The notes: a model not told the origin generated them from the sequence alone. Shown: positions 37,659-47,659, numbered from the stretch's first letter. The stretch is 64,000 nt of DNA from Thermoanaerobacterales bacterium (GCA_012840135.1 DUMA01000010.1:36770-100769); one strand, 5' to 3'. Numbers and translations: made by a program.

Positions 37659-38042
37659 TTAAAAGCTTACAGCATCCAGATCGTTTTGAGCCCTATCGCC
37701 TTGAATTTTAACTACGACTCTGTTTGGCAGACATACTAACAACTGGCCGGGGCGGCTTGCCCACCCCTGCCGCTCGCAATCTTTGTCGGGACATGGAGAA
37801 TAAAGCATTCTTACTCTATCTTTATCAACTTCCACTATACTTTCGCCCAGGAGCCCCGGCACTTTTACCTGCAGCTTTTGACCATCCTGCCCCAGCGAAA
37901 TTTTCTGGTAAGGTTGGCCATTAACTTCTATAACAGCATATGTTTTGTCTCTGCCAAAGCCGTAAACCTGAAACCCGGCAAATATTAAAACGGCACTTAT
38001 CAATATAAAGACAATAAGGATTTTGTCTCCTTTTGTCACCAT
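37659..38042 (-). CDS. NusG domain II-containing protein
   Basis: N-terminal TM; VEVDKDRVRMLYSPCPDKDCERQGWASRPGQLLVCLPNRVVVKI. Confidence 0.88.
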   Translation of the reverse strand: MVTKGDKILIVFILISAVLIFAGFQVYGFGRDKTYAVIEVNGQPYQKISLGQDGQKLQVKVPGLLGESIVEVDKDRVRMLYSPCPDKDCERQGWASRPGQLLVCLPNRVVVKIQGDRAQNDLDAVSF

Positions 38043-38130
38043 AACACATCTCCGCCTATCGCAATCTAAAAATAGTGTAACATTTTATTCCAACCAAAAC
38101 AAGTGGAAAAATTCCCTAAAGGAAAGATAT

Positions 38131-38170
38131 AAAAAAAGACTTTATAAGGCATACCCTTATAAAATCTTTG
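38131..38170 (-). terminator. Rho-independent terminator
   Basis: Minus strand AAAGATTTTATAAGGGTATGCCTTATAAAGTCTTTTTTT. Confidence 0.75.
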
Positions 38171-38189
38171 TCGTTATTATACTATAATA

Positions 38190-38393
38190 TCAATCTCTGC
38201 CGCTTTTTTCAATATTCGATTTTTCTTCAAGGATCCTTGCAAGTTTTTTTGTTTTGCAGTTTAAATTAACAACAGTATTTTCCCCTGCTTTAAAATAACC
38301 TTCCACCGGTTCCTGTATTTTCTCTACTTCATCATAATTTTGATTTACATTTTTATCCGGGTTATTTTTTACTCCGACTGGACTCTTTTCCAC
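38190..38393 (-). CDS. Hypothetical small protein
   Basis: 67 aa ORF downstream of the copZ-like gene. Confidence 0.45.
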   Translation of the reverse strand: MEKSPVGVKNNPDKNVNQNYDEVEKIQEPVEGYFKAGENTVVNLNCKTKKLARILEEKSNIEKSGRD

Positions 38394-38416
38394 GACGTAT
38401 CATCCTTTAATATTCA

Positions 38417-38674
38417 TTAGTCCTGTACATCATAGCCTGCATCTTCAATGGCTTTCTTTATATCATCCAGGTTTACCTTTGAAGGATCATAAGACACGTT
38501 TACTTTGTTTTGATTCACTACGGCTTCTACCTTGAAAACCCCTGGCAGAACTCCTACGGAACTTTCGACAGCTTTCTTACAATGAGCGCAGGACATACCC
38601 GATACTTTCAACGTTATATCCGACCTTACTGGATCATGACCGCAACAATGAGACATTGTGCATACCTCCATCAT
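38417..38674 (-). CDS. Heavy-metal-associated (HMA) domain protein, CopZ-like
   Basis: VSGMSCAHCKKAVESSVGVLPGV; extra His/Cys N-terminus MSHCCGHD. Confidence 0.9.
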   Translation of the reverse strand: MMEVCTMSHCCGHDPVRSDITLKVSGMSCAHCKKAVESSVGVLPGVFKVEAVVNQNKVNVSYDPSKVNLDDIKKAIEDAGYDVQD

Positions 38675-38727
38675 AATTTTACTTGATATTTTTAATATCC
38701 CCCGGAAAAAGATTTTAAATACAATGC

Positions 38728-38744
38728 ATACCCATTTGGGGTAT
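38728..38744. promoter_or_regulatory. CsoR-like operator ATACCC-ATTTG-GGGTAT
   Basis: Inverted repeat upstream of the copZ-like gene. Confidence 0.5.
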
Positions 38745-38781
38745 ATTTTATATCTTATTCATTGAAAAGTCAAGTTATTTT

Positions 38782-38815
38782 ATTGTCAACCATTTTAATA
38801 TTTTCAGTTGACAAT
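38782..38815. promoter_or_regulatory. BirA-type operator ATTGTCAAC-N16-GTTGACAAT
   Basis: Perfect 9-bp inverted repeat with 16 nt spacer upstream of bioY; right arm overlaps the -35. Confidence 0.75.
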
Positions 38816-38836
38816 ATTATCTATATAGGTTAAAAT
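38808..38836 (+). promoter_or_regulatory. bioY promoter (TTGACA-17-TAAAAT)
   Basis: TTGACAATATTATCTATATAGGTTAAAAT. Confidence 0.8.
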
Positions 38837-38869
38837 ATATTTGATTTTTGCAGAAAGGAGTTTATAATT

Positions 38870-39433
38870 ATGGAAACAAAAAGTCGACCTTCAAATCTCC
38901 TTCAAACCCGTGAAATCCCTTTTATAGGAATGTTTGCGGCTTTGACGGCAATCTTCAGCTATATTCAAATTCCATTGCCGTTCAGTCCGGTCCCGATAAC
39001 CGCCCAAACTCTGGCCGTAATGCTGGCGGGAAGTATTTTATCCCCTCTTTCAGCCTTTCTCAGTATGGTCGTTTTTTTACTGCTGGGTATAATAGGTCTT
39101 CCTGTATTTGCAGGAGGTGCCAGCGGAATTGGAACTTTCCTAGGCCCCACCGGCGGTTTTTTAATGAGCTGGCCTTTCGCATCGCTCGTAATGGCTCAAA
39201 TGGTAAAAAGAGTAAAGCCCGGATTTTTCTCCATTTTTCTCATCAATGTCTTTGGAGGCATTGTCATTATATACGCCATAGGAGTTCTTTACCTTGCTCG
39301 AGCGGCACATCTCAGCCTCCCCGCAGCTCTCATAGCAGGAGCGCTGCCCTTTATACCCGGAGACTTGATAAAAGCATTTATATCTACAACAATTGTTCTG
39401 GCACTCAGAAAGGCTTTTAAGAATAATTTTTAA
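38870..39433 (+). CDS. bioY: Biotin transporter substrate-binding protein BioY
   Basis: PLPFSPVPITAQTLAVMLAGSILSPLSAFLSMVVFLLLGIIGLPVFAGGASG...FIPGDLIKAFI. Confidence 0.96.
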   Translation: METKSRPSNLLQTREIPFIGMFAALTAIFSYIQIPLPFSPVPITAQTLAVMLAGSILSPLSAFLSMVVFLLLGIIGLPVFAGGASGIGTFLGPTGGFLMSWPFASLVMAQMVKRVKPGFFSIFLINVFGGIVIIYAIGVLYLARAAHLSLPAALIAGALPFIPGDLIKAFISTTIVLALRKAFKNNF

Positions 39434-39464
39434 ACATTTCTTTGGTTTTTTTAATGTATGTAAC

Positions 39465-39610
39465 ACCTCAGACTGTTTACAAACTTATTGGTCCCGCATG
39501 TATTATGGAGCGGGACTAGTTTCTCAGATGCCGGCAGCTCTGCTGCCGCAAACGGTGTGCGAGTGTGCCCGTAGAAAATATCATGCGGGCTTTGTCTACA
39601 AGCTGGCCCC
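39465..39610 (+). ncRNA. Structured intergenic RNA (rod-like, 6S-like architecture possible)
   Basis: Nested complementary segments: CAG 469-471/CTG 603-605, TGT 474-476/ACA 598-600, ACAAA 479-483/TTTGT 591-595, CCCGCATG 493-500/CATGCGGG 582-589, TATT/AATA, internal CGGCAGC-TCT-GCTGCCG hairpin (offsets from 39000). Followed by a terminator. Confidence 0.5.
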
Positions 39611-39636
39611 TTTTAAAGGGGTCTTTTATTTTTTAA
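39605..39636 (+). terminator. Rho-independent terminator of the structured RNA
   Basis: GGCCCCTTTTAAAGGGGTCTTTTATTTTTT. Confidence 0.85.
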
Positions 39637-39644
39637 ATCTTTTA

Positions 39645-39673
39645 TTGCAAAACGTGTTAAATAAGTATAAAAT
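39645..39673 (+). promoter_or_regulatory. Promoter of ThiF-like/cysK operon (TTGCAA-17-TAAAAT)
   Basis: TTGCAAAACGTGTTAAATAAGTATAAAAT, downstream of the terminator. Confidence 0.65.
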
Positions 39674-39701
39674 AAATCATAGTAAATCTATCGATTAATA
39701 A

Positions 39702-41177
39702 GTGATTTCAAGGAGGGGGATCATGATACTGCCAAAAGAAACGATTTACAGGTACATGAGGCATATCATAATGCCGGAAATCAGTGGGCCTGGACAGAAA
39801 AAATTGCTTGAATCAAGAGTGCTCATTTTAGCAGAATCAGTAAGGGATGCCGCTCCTTTGATGTATTACCTTGTAGCTTCAGGTATAGGACTTATTAAAT
39901 ACCATTTTGAGGTCACAGAAGGTTTTGAGGATCTTAAAGAAAGCTTGCAAGATTTAAATCCGGAAATTCTTGTAGAAAAAGCTGATTTTTCACCGGTTGA
40001 CAATGAAGAACTAAAGTCCTGCCTTTCATGCCAGATAGTCTTTGGGAACAACTTCGAAAGCAAATCGATAGAATTGTTAAAAGCTGAATTTGATACTGTT
40101 CCCACTATTCTGGCTTTGCCCTCGGACTGGTGTGGAATTATACAAAGTGTAAGGAACATAAAGGATTCAGACTTATTGTCCGACTTTTTGAATAAGCTGC
40201 CATACATATCGGATTCTTCTAGTAAAGTGTCATCTTCCCCTGGCATCATATTTTCCCGCTGCTTTTTGGGCGCACTTGTCGCTATAGAAACAATAAAAAT
40301 TTGTCTGAACTTAAAAGGTGTTTCTGAAAACCCGCTGTATTTTAATTTATTAAATATGGATTTTAAAAAGCTAAAAAATGAAAGTGTAAAAACCTTTTTA
40401 TATGACATTCAACCATCATCCACGGAATTTTTGCATGATTTAAAATCAAAATTAGCTCTTTCCAAAGTGCTTATAGTTGGTACCGGCGGGTTGGGTTCTC
40501 CTGCAGCCTACGCATTGACGCTGGCCGGAGTGGGTACATTGGGACTTACAGACAGCGATAAAGTTGAAATCAGCAATTTAAACAGGCAAATACTTCATTC
40601 CACATCCCGCATAGGTATGCCTAAGGTTGATTCCGCAGAAATGTTTTTAAAGAGATTGAATCCTGATATAAATATAGTAAAGTACGAAACCCTTTTTGCA
40701 AAAAACAATGCATTTGAAATAATAAAGGATTTTGATGTAATAATAGATGGTGTAGACAATCTTCCCACTCGTTATCTTTTAAATGATGCCTGCTTTTTTG
40801 CAGAAAAACCTCTGGCAGAAGCAGGCGTGCTCCGATTTGACGGCCTGGGCATGACCATATTCCCAAAAAGAGGCCACTGCTACCGGTGTATATTTCCCGA
40901 AATGCCACCGGCCGGCAGCATCCCATCGTGCTCCGAATCCGGCATTTTAGGACCTGTGCCGGGAGTCATGGGATTTATTGAAGCTGCCGAAACAGTAAAA
41001 ATATTAACAGGCACAGGTAAGACATTGATTGACAGGCTTATTATATTTGACGCTCTTGAACTTGATTTTCGAGTAACAGACGTAAAACGCGATGACCGTT
41101 GTCCGCTTTGCGGACAAAATCCATATATAAAAAATCTTATAGAATATGAAATAAAATGTGAGGGAGACGCTTTATGA
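39702..41177 (+). CDS. Fused two-domain ThiF/MoeB/HesA (E1-like) protein; N-terminal domain degenerate, C-terminal domain with active motifs
   Basis: N-half [50 protein letters not shown] (MoeB-like but no GxGxxG). C-half [66 protein letters not shown]. Confidence 0.88.
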   Translation: MISRRGIMILPKETIYRYMRHIIMPEISGPGQKKLLESRVLILAESVRDAAPLMYYLVASGIGLIKYHFEVTEGFEDLKESLQDLNPEILVEKADFSPVDNEELKSCLSCQIVFGNNFESKSIELLKAEFDTVPTILALPSDWCGIIQSVRNIKDSDLLSDFLNKLPYISDSSSKVSSSPGIIFSRCFLGALVAIETIKICLNLKGVSENPLYFNLLNMDFKKLKNESVKTFLYDIQPSSTEFLHDLKSKLALSKVLIVGTGGLGSPAAYALTLAGVGTLGLTDSDKVEISNLNRQILHSTSRIGMPKVDSAEMFLKRLNPDINIVKYETLFAKNNAFEIIKDFDVIIDGVDNLPTRYLLNDACFFAEKPLAEAGVLRFDGLGMTIFPKRGHCYRCIFPEMPPAGSIPSCSESGILGPVPGVMGFIEAAETVKILTGTGKTLIDRLIIFDALELDFRVTDVKRDDRCPLCGQNPYIKNLIEYEIKCEGDAL

Positions 41178-42115
41178 ACAACAAACTCAACAAAATCAAC
41201 GATTCCATCCTGGACCTTATAGGTCAAACCCCTATGGTGAAACTTTCCCGCATGTCACCGGAAGGGGGAGCTGTCATTGCCGCAAAGCTGGAGTCTTTTA
41301 ATCCAGGCGGAAGCGTCAAGGACCGCATTGCCCTAAACATGATAAGGGCTGCGGAAAAAGATGGCTCATTGAAACCAGGAGCCACAGTAGTTGAACCTAC
41401 CAGCGGAAATACCGGTATAGGTCTTGCCATGGTATGTGCCGTAAAGGGATATCATCTTATACTTGTGATGCCTTCTTCAATGAGTATAGAACGTCGCAAG
41501 CTCCTGAAGGCTTATGGCGCCGATTTCGTGCTTACGCCTCCGGAACTGGGGATGAAGGGAGCTGTGGAGAAAGCGCTGGAACTTGTGAGCCAGCATAAGG
41601 ATTATTTCATGCCCCAGCAGTTCGAAAATCCTGCAAACCCTGCGATTCATGAAGAAACAACAGCCCGGGAGATTTTAGAGCAGACCGGCGGCAAAATTAA
41701 GGCTTTTGTATCCGGTGTTGGAACGGGAGGAACCCTTACCGGGGTTTCCAGAGTCCTGAAAAAAGAAGTCCCAGGGGTAAAAATCATAGCTGTGGAACCA
41801 GCCGCTTCCCCGGTTCTTTCCGGAGGAAAACCCAGCCCACATAAGATTCAAGGCATAGGCGCAGGGTTTGTGCCCAAAGTACTGGATCTTTCATTAATCG
41901 ACGAGATTATTACGGTCAGCAATGAAGATGCCTATGACACCGCCCGAAAACTTGCTACTTCCGAAGGTATTTTGGCAGGTATCTCCTCCGGAGCCGCCAC
42001 CTTTGCAGCCCAGCGTGTCGCAAAAACTCTTAAACCCGACGATCTGGTGGTGACGGTACTTCCTGATACTGGAGAAAGATACCTTAGCGTGGAGGACTTG
42101 TTCTACGAAGGGTAA
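41174..42115 (+). CDS. cysK: Cysteine synthase A (PLP-dependent)
   Basis: [11 protein letters not shown]...[16 protein letters not shown]...[11 protein letters not shown]. Confidence 0.95.
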   Translation: MNNKLNKINDSILDLIGQTPMVKLSRMSPEGGAVIAAKLESFNPGGSVKDRIALNMIRAAEKDGSLKPGATVVEPTSGNTGIGLAMVCAVKGYHLILVMPSSMSIERRKLLKAYGADFVLTPPELGMKGAVEKALELVSQHKDYFMPQQFENPANPAIHEETTAREILEQTGGKIKAFVSGVGTGGTLTGVSRVLKKEVPGVKIIAVEPAASPVLSGGKPSPHKIQGIGAGFVPKVLDLSLIDEIITVSNEDAYDTARKLATSEGILAGISSGAATFAAQRVAKTLKPDDLVVTVLPDTGERYLSVEDLFYEG

Positions 42116-42120
42116 TGATA

Positions 42121-44112
42121 CTATGATGCCGCTTCATTGTCCAGATTTGCTCCAGTAAACTGGCTGTTATAAAGGTCTGCATAGAAACCTCCTCTTGCCA
42201 AAAGTTCCTTGTGGTTGCCCTGTTCGATGATCCTGCCGTGATTCATTACCAGTATCAGATCCGCTTCACGAATTGTCGAGAGCCTGTGGGCAATCACAAA
42301 ACTTGTTCTTCCCTTCATGAGGTTTGCCATGGCTTTTTGTATCAATACCTCCGTTCGCGTGTCCACATTACTCGTCGCTTCATCAAGAATGAGGATTGGG
42401 GGATCAGCAAGTATCGCCCGTGCGATTGTCAATAGCTGTTTCTGCCCTTGCGAAATATTTGAAGCCTCCTCATTGATAATAGTATTATAACCTTCGGGGA
42501 GCGTTCTGATAAAGTGATCCGCGTGAGCTGCCTTTGCCGCGCGGATTATTTCTTCTTCCGTAGCGCCTTCCCGACCATAAGCGATATTATCCCTTATTGT
42601 CCCGTTAAACAACCATGTATCCTGAAGAACCATGCCAAACATCTTGCGCAGTTCACCGCGTTTTAAGTCTCTGATATCGACGCCATCAATAGTAATTCTT
42701 CCGGCATTGACTTCATAAAAACGCATCAACAGGTTGACAAGCGTAGTTTTTCCCGCTCCGGTCGGTCCAACAATTGCAACGGTTTGCCCCGGCTTTACGT
42801 GGATATTCATATCCTCCATGAGAGGTACATCATCCCTGTAGCCAAACTTTACATGCTCAAATTTTACTTCTCCTCTTGGAAGGTTAATAACCGCCGCAAT
42901 ATCTTTTTCAGGAATTTCCTCGGTCTCATCTAGCACTTCAAAAACGCGCTCCGCCGAAGCCACCGTAGATTGAATAATATTTGCAATATTGGCCGTTTGA
43001 ATAATCGGCTGCGTGAATTGCCTCATGTACTGAATAAAAGCCTGGATATCACCTATTTCTATTTTCTTTTTTGCCACCAGGAGACCTCCAACCACGCATA
43101 CGACTACATATCCAATGTTGCTTACAAAATTCAAGGCTGGAAAAATGATCCCGGACATAAACTGAGCTTTCCAACCGACGCTGAAAAGTTTTTCATTTAT
43201 TTCTCTAAACTTTTCAATGGAATCCTCCTCGTGGCCAAAAGCCTTTACTATTTTATGGCCTGTATACATTTCCTCTACATGGCCATTCAACATTCCCAGG
43301 GTCTTCTGTTGTTCTGTAAAAAACCTCTGCGAATTTTTGGCTATCATTGAAGTAATAAATGCACTCACTGGCAGAGTAAAAAGAGCAATTAATGTCATCA
43401 AAGGACTTATGGAAAGCATCATAACCAGTATGCCGGCAATAGTAACCAATGAAGTTATCAGTTGAGTCAAACTCTGCTGCAATGTTGTGGCAATATTATC
43501 CATATCATTTGTGACACGGCTTAAAATCTCTCCGTGAGTATGCGCATCCAAATACTTAAGAGGCAGGCGGTCTAGTTTACTTTTAACATCGTTGCGCATT
43601 TTGAACACAGTCTTTTGAGAAACATCGGCCATAATGTACGACATCAAAAAACTTAAAAGTGCGCTTATAATATATAATCCTATCAATAAAAGCAGAATAT
43701 GTCCTATATATGGGAAGTCTATGCGTGGAATCGGCTGATTTTTCAATTTTTCTATGATGGATGGAGGCATCTTTCTCTGGATCGCCGTAATCAGCTGAAG
43801 ATAGTAAATATATTTGGCAAGGATACCTTCACTGAGCTTAGTAGTAGCTTTTCCCATGATTTTAGGGCCCGCAATCGCAAAAACAGTACTCATTATCGCC
43901 AGTAAAAACACCATTAAAAAGCGGATTTTTTCCGGTTTCAAATACTCGACAAGCCGCATCAGCGTCCCCTTAAAATCCTTGGCCTTCTGTACCGGCATGC
44001 CCATGCCCGGACCTCTGCCGAAATGGACTCCAGGTCTTGCGGCACCGGCTCTAAAACGGGGTTGTGCGGCCGGCCCCATTCCAGTCCCCGAAGCTTTTCT
44101 ATATTCGCTCAT
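42121..44112 (-). CDS. ABC exporter, fused TMD-NBD
   Basis: Walker A GPTGAGKTT, signature ISQGQKQLLTIARAIL, Walker B ILILDEATS. Confidence 0.93.
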   Translation of the reverse strand: MSEYRKASGTGMGPAAQPRFRAGAARPGVHFGRGPGMGMPVQKAKDFKGTLMRLVEYLKPEKIRFLMVFLLAIMSTVFAIAGPKIMGKATTKLSEGILAKYIYYLQLITAIQRKMPPSIIEKLKNQPIPRIDFPYIGHILLLLIGLYIISALLSFLMSYIMADVSQKTVFKMRNDVKSKLDRLPLKYLDAHTHGEILSRVTNDMDNIATTLQQSLTQLITSLVTIAGILVMMLSISPLMTLIALFTLPVSAFITSMIAKNSQRFFTEQQKTLGMLNGHVEEMYTGHKIVKAFGHEEDSIEKFREINEKLFSVGWKAQFMSGIIFPALNFVSNIGYVVVCVVGGLLVAKKKIEIGDIQAFIQYMRQFTQPIIQTANIANIIQSTVASAERVFEVLDETEEIPEKDIAAVINLPRGEVKFEHVKFGYRDDVPLMEDMNIHVKPGQTVAIVGPTGAGKTTLVNLLMRFYEVNAGRITIDGVDIRDLKRGELRKMFGMVLQDTWLFNGTIRDNIAYGREGATEEEIIRAAKAAHADHFIRTLPEGYNTIINEEASNISQGQKQLLTIARAILADPPILILDEATSNVDTRTEVLIQKAMANLMKGRTSFVIAHRLSTIREADLILVMNHGRIIEQGNHKELLARGGFYADLYNSQFTGANLDNEAAS

Positions 44113-45836
44113 GCTGTTTCCTCCTCCGACAGCTGCGAGTACACTAGTTCACGGTATACCTCACATGTATCAATAAGCGTCTTATGGTTCCCTATTCCTA
44201 CTATTTTCCCTTCGTCAAGCACAATAATCTTGTCTGCATCCATAACAGTGCTGACACGCTGGGTAACAATAATCACAGTGGCATTTTTCGTTTCTTTTTT
44301 AAGGGCTGCACGCAAGCGTGCATCAGTTTTAAAGTCGAGGGCAGAAAAACTTTCATCAAAAATATAGATTTCCGGCTTCCTGACCAGCGCACGTGCAATG
44401 GAAAGACGCTGTTTCTGACCGCCCGATAGATTGCTTCCACCCTGAGCAATCTCAGAATTGTAACCTTCCTTCATATCGGAAATAAATTCGCTTGCCTGGG
44501 CGACTTCAGCGGCATGCATCACTTCTTCATCTGTAGCGTCTTTATTGCCGTACCTGATATTATCGGCAATTGTACCTGTAAAAAGGACAGCTGATTGCGG
44601 GACGAAACCTATTTTAGCCCTCAAATCTTTTTGCGTCATTTCCCTGACATCAATGCCGTCTACCAGAATGCTTCCACTGTCTGCATCATAAAAGCGCGGA
44701 ATAAGGTTTATCAGCGTTGATTTGCCGGAACCCGTGCCGCCGATAATTGCGGTCGTTTCTCCAGGATTTGCTGTAAAGGAGATATTGCTAAGGGCTGGCT
44801 GTTCTGCTCCAGGATAACTAAAAGTAACATTCCTGAACTCCACAAGCCCCTTTTTTCCGTCAGATTTTTTAGCCTGCTTTGGATCATTTATTTCCGGCTG
44901 TATGTCAAGCACTTCGTTAATCCTTACCGCAGAAGCCTGGGCACGCGGAATCATCACGAACATGATGGAAACCATGATCAGTGAAAACATAATCTGCATC
45001 GCATACTGAAGAAAAGCCATCATGTCACCCAGTTCCAGTTTGCCGAGATTTATGCGTAGGCCGGCAAACCAGATGATAGAAACAGACGTTATATTCATAA
45101 ACAGCATCATCAGCGGTTGCATTGCTGCCATTATTTTATTTGCCTTTATTGATGTATCAGTCAGGTCGCGATTTGCTTCAGTAAATCTTTTCCTTTCACT
45201 CTCCTGCCGGTTGAATGCGCGTATCACCCGAATACCAGTAAGATTTTCCCGAAGAATAAGGTTCACCCTATCCAGTTTTTTCTGCAGCGCCTTAAATATG
45301 GGTACAATAATGCTTGCAAAAATACCAATAACTGCCATAAGTATAGGAAGAACAACAGCCAGAATCAAAGTAAGCGCTCTATCCTTTGATACTGCCATTA
45401 TGATACCGCCGATGCACATAATGGGCGCATATATCATAAAGCGCATCATCATTACCAGTACCGTTTGAATTTGTATGATATCGTTTGTCGTCCTTGTAAT
45501 TAGAGATGCGGTACCAATCCTGTCAAACTCATGAAGAGAAAAACTTTCCACCCTGGCAAAGACCATGTTTCTGAGGTCCCTGCCAAAGCCCACCGCAGTA
45601 ATTGCAGACAGTAAACTACCAGAAATAGAACATAAAGAACTCCCCAGTGCTACAAGAAGCATAAATCTACCGTATTTCCAAATGTAACTTGTATTTCCCT
45701 TCATCATCCCGTTGTTCACAATATCCGACATCAATGTCGGCAGGTATAGCTCCGCCATGGCCTGACCGAACATAAAAATCAATATAAAAATGACCAGCCC
45801 TGAATACGGCTTTAAAAATCTGAGTAATTTTAACAT
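44109..45836 (-). CDS. ABC exporter, fused TMD-NBD (heterodimer partner)
   Basis: Walker A GGTGSGKST, LSGGQKQRLSIARAL, degenerate Walker B IYIFDESFSALD. Confidence 0.93.
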   Translation of the reverse strand: MLKLLRFLKPYSGLVIFILIFMFGQAMAELYLPTLMSDIVNNGMMKGNTSYIWKYGRFMLLVALGSSLCSISGSLLSAITAVGFGRDLRNMVFARVESFSLHEFDRIGTASLITRTTNDIIQIQTVLVMMMRFMIYAPIMCIGGIIMAVSKDRALTLILAVVLPILMAVIGIFASIIVPIFKALQKKLDRVNLILRENLTGIRVIRAFNRQESERKRFTEANRDLTDTSIKANKIMAAMQPLMMLFMNITSVSIIWFAGLRINLGKLELGDMMAFLQYAMQIMFSLIMVSIMFVMIPRAQASAVRINEVLDIQPEINDPKQAKKSDGKKGLVEFRNVTFSYPGAEQPALSNISFTANPGETTAIIGGTGSGKSTLINLIPRFYDADSGSILVDGIDVREMTQKDLRAKIGFVPQSAVLFTGTIADNIRYGNKDATDEEVMHAAEVAQASEFISDMKEGYNSEIAQGGSNLSGGQKQRLSIARALVRKPEIYIFDESFSALDFKTDARLRAALKKETKNATVIIVTQRVSTVMDADKIIVLDEGKIVGIGNHKTLIDTCEVYRELVYSQLSEEETA

Positions 45837-45889
45837 ATATTATCATCCCCAGTCGACATAGGCTGCCTGAGTAATTTCACGATGTTGAG

Positions 45890-46327
45890 TTATCTTTCTG
45901 GTCTGGCGAAAAGTTTTTTAAGTGTTTTAAATCCCTCAATAATTTTTTCGATTTCCTCCGGCGTACCTGTATTAATTATATTTGCAATGTTCTCTTCTAC
46001 CTTTTTATGAAAATCCTTATGCATTTCTTCAAAACTCGAACATAAGCTTACGTACACTACTCTCCTATCTTTTCTGCTCCTTTCTCTTTTCACAATGTTT
46101 TGTTTCTCGAGCCTGTCGATAATACCCGATACTGTGCTGTTCGACAATCCCAACTCATCACTCAACTCACTTATTTTCATTTTCCCGCATCTGCTCAAAA
46201 TCCCAATGACCATGCTTTGAGGCATCGTCAGACCGATATCTTCAAAGCACTTACCCATATGCTGTCTGAAAAGGGACATTATTTCTTTAAACAGCCTCGC
46301 CACTTCTACGCTTCGGTTTATATCCAC
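45890..46327 (-). CDS. MarR family transcriptional regulator
   Basis: KMKISELSDELGLSNSTVSGIIDRLEKQNIVKRERSRKDRRVVYVSL. Confidence 0.92.
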   Translation of the reverse strand: MDINRSVEVARLFKEIMSLFRQHMGKCFEDIGLTMPQSMVIGILSRCGKMKISELSDELGLSNSTVSGIIDRLEKQNIVKRERSRKDRRVVYVSLCSSFEEMHKDFHKKVEENIANIINTGTPEEIEKIIEGFKTLKKLFARPER

Positions 46328-46487
46328 CGCTTGTTCACTCCTCTGCTTAATCTACTTCAGCACTGTTTGTTTTATCAGACATAAGCCGGTTTATACATCT
46401 TACAAACCAAAAACCCTGCATAAAACTGCAAGGGTTTTATCTGTTTCCTTTAGTATTACCCACCTGAAAACATCTTCTACGAACAGA

Positions 46488-47651
46488 TTAGTATCCATTT
46501 ACAGGCATATTGTCGAAAAGGCTGCTCACATTTGTAACGGCCACATTTTCACCTTTATTAAGCCCTTTTAACACCTCGACTTCACTGTCATTTTTCAGTC
46601 CTATCGTCACATTGCGCTTGATGGCGACATTATTTTTAATCACATATACGTAACTCTGACCATTACTCTGAAAAACTGCCGACGATGGTATGACAACCCC
46701 TTCGCTCGAACTTACGTTTACAGATGCATGGGCCGAAAGACCGGCTTTCAGCTCTCCTGGGTTTTTAATACTAATTTCAATGGGGAAATATTCTCCTGTG
46801 CTCACAGCCATTGGACCTATGCGTTCGATGATACCTTCAAAAATCTTGTTTGGAAAGACGTCCACAGTTACATTTATCTTCTGACCGGCTTGCAACAGAG
46901 GCACCGATTGCTGGGATACAGTACCTTTTAATTTCAATGTTGAAGTATCGGCTATAGTTAAAAGCACTACACCGGGAGAAGCTATTTCGCCAGGATTAAT
47001 ATTGCGGTTGACAATTACACCTTTTATCGGGCTGGTAATAATAGAATTATCCAGCTGCACTTTTATACTGTTAATGTTCGCTTTCGCAGTATTGACAGAA
47101 GCCTGCGCCTGTTTTTGAGCAGATCCTACAGCAATCTCGTACTGTTTTTTTGCAAGATCAAGTTTGGTTGTCACATCGTCTAACTGGCTCTGAGATGCTG
47201 CTGAAGAATCATAGAGAGCTTTAATGCGGTCATACGCTTTTTGAGCTGCATCCAAATTTATTTTTGCTTGATCTATCTGGTCTTTTGCTGCTTGAACCAC
47301 AGCTTCGGCAGATTGTAAGGCAGCCTCTGCCTGCTGAAGCTGAGCATTTAAAGTTCTGGTCTCCAATGTAATTAAAGTATCCCCGGCTTTTACATTATTG
47401 CCCACATCGAAGTTCACACCTGTAACCTGCCCCGATATCTTGCTTACTACATTTACAGTTTTGGTCGGCAATAAAACACCTGAAACATCAATAGTCGCCT
47501 GCAATTTATGTTTACCAGCAACAGCAGTCTTAATGTTCATTACGTTCTTACTGTCTGTCGCTTGGTTGGAACATCCGGCCAGAACAAAAATAAGCAATAT
47601 TATTGATAAAACCGTCACAAAAACTCTAGGCTTTTCTTTCATTCTCTCCAC
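46488..47651 (-). CDS. HlyD/RND-type efflux adaptor (lipoprotein)
   Basis: Lipobox VLAGCS; GQVTGVNFDVGNNVKAGDTLITLE; coiled coil. Confidence 0.9.
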   Translation of the reverse strand: MERMKEKPRVFVTVLSIILLIFVLAGCSNQATDSKNVMNIKTAVAGKHKLQATIDVSGVLLPTKTVNVVSKISGQVTGVNFDVGNNVKAGDTLITLETRTLNAQLQQAEAALQSAEAVVQAAKDQIDQAKINLDAAQKAYDRIKALYDSSAASQSQLDDVTTKLDLAKKQYEIAVGSAQKQAQASVNTAKANINSIKVQLDNSIITSPIKGVIVNRNINPGEIASPGVVLLTIADTSTLKLKGTVSQQSVPLLQAGQKINVTVDVFPNKIFEGIIERIGPMAVSTGEYFPIEISIKNPGELKAGLSAHASVNVSSSEGVVIPSSAVFQSNGQSYVYVIKNNVAIKRNVTIGLKNDSEVEVLKGLNKGENVAVTNVSSLFDNMPVNGY

Positions 47652-47659
47652 CCCGTTTT

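Noticed and set aside
39465-39636. T-box or SAM riboswitch controlling the E1-like/cysK operon
   Set aside because: No T-box GGTGG-ACCGCG element or SAM-I core on the plus strand, and a separate promoter-like sequence lies after the terminator.
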